Below, one piece after another: positions 63,905-64,000 of a stretch of DNA of 64,000 nucleotides. Source of the DNA: Streptomyces sp. NBC_00582 (GTDB lineage Bacteria > Actinomycetota > Actinomycetes > Streptomycetales > Streptomycetaceae); NCBI RefSeq assembly GCF_036345155.1, contig NZ_CP107772.1, positions 2,356,001-2,420,000 of the forward strand. The letters are read 5' to 3'. The notes beneath the pieces were generated by a model. The model saw only the letters and a program-made list of their open reading frames with translations, searched no databases and had not been told where the DNA came from. A program made the translations under genes and the position numbers. Numbering within the stretch: position 1 is the stretch's first letter; each line of letters begins with the position of its first letter.

Positions 63905-64000
63905 ATGGGGCGTGGAGGATTGGAAGATTTAGTGTCGAGGTACGCCGACGAGGAAGGCAGGCCAGTTGCATGGTGGACGAGATCGTTGTCGCACAGACGA
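63905..64000 (+). CDS. Possible gene start cut by the right edge
   Basis: From an ATG at 63905 the frame stays open to the end (MGRGGLEDLVSRYADEEGRP, then VAWWTRSL), and AAGGAG lies upstream at 63883-63888. Another ATG at 63970 in a different frame is possible. The product is unknown. Confidence 0.35.
   Translation, partial: MGRGGLEDLVSRYADEEGRPVAWWTRSLSHRR

Overview
The window is very GC-rich, with strong third-position GC bias, GTG and TTG starts, leaderless-looking promoters and a dispersed intergenic repeat familiar from Streptomyces. I read it as a Streptomyces chromosome segment in which conserved chromosome (1 to about 11.5 kb) meets a long accessory region (about 11.6 kb to the right edge).

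Conserved left part: a Pro-rich repeat protein running off the left edge, an XRE regulator divergent from a methionine aminopeptidase, a ClpC-type AAA+ unfoldase, a secreted gamma-glutamyltransferase, two conserved hypotheticals, exonuclease III, a metallo-beta-lactamase-fold protein and a PcaD/PcaC-like fusion whose hydrolase nucleophile appears to be missing. A tyrosine integrase (11.66-12.90 kb) marks the start of the accessory region.

Defence island (14.2-35.1 kb): a Hanks kinase is followed by four translationally coupled genes on the + strand: an SNF2-type helicase (DrmD-like), a 1836-aa adenine methylase (DrmMI-like), a 2240-aa DEAD/DUF1998 helicase with nuclease-like C-terminal segments, and a UvrD-type helicase with a RelE-like N-terminus. 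Adjacent genes always overlap by 4 nt (ATGA or GTGA). The set resembles class 1 DISARM and Druantia but fits neither exactly: there is no separate DUF1998 protein and no phospholipase-D gene. A PD-(D/E)XK nuclease candidate lies just downstream. This is the strongest candidate for an undescribed system.

Right part (35-64 kb): a mosaic of small metabolic, repair and resistance-type genes. It holds six Nudix domains in five intact genes plus a Nudix remnant, an Ham1/RdgB-like NTPase, an HD hydrolase, two HAD phosphatases, several phosphotransferases (two broken), two GNATs, a methyltransferase and an MFS carrier. It also holds paralogues of core genes: seryl-tRNA synthetase behind a T-box riboswitch, hydroxymethylbilane synthase, glycerol-3-phosphate dehydrogenase, peptide deformylase and asparaginase. 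Two inverted, nearly identical IS3-family copies (46.1-47.4 and 48.55-49.87 kb) inserted independently, each with its own target duplication. One splits a phosphotransferase gene; the other replaces the last residues of a GNAT. A PLD-like-domain XRE regulator and a GNAT/HD gene pair share a GGACG-type motif in their promoters, suggesting a small regulon.
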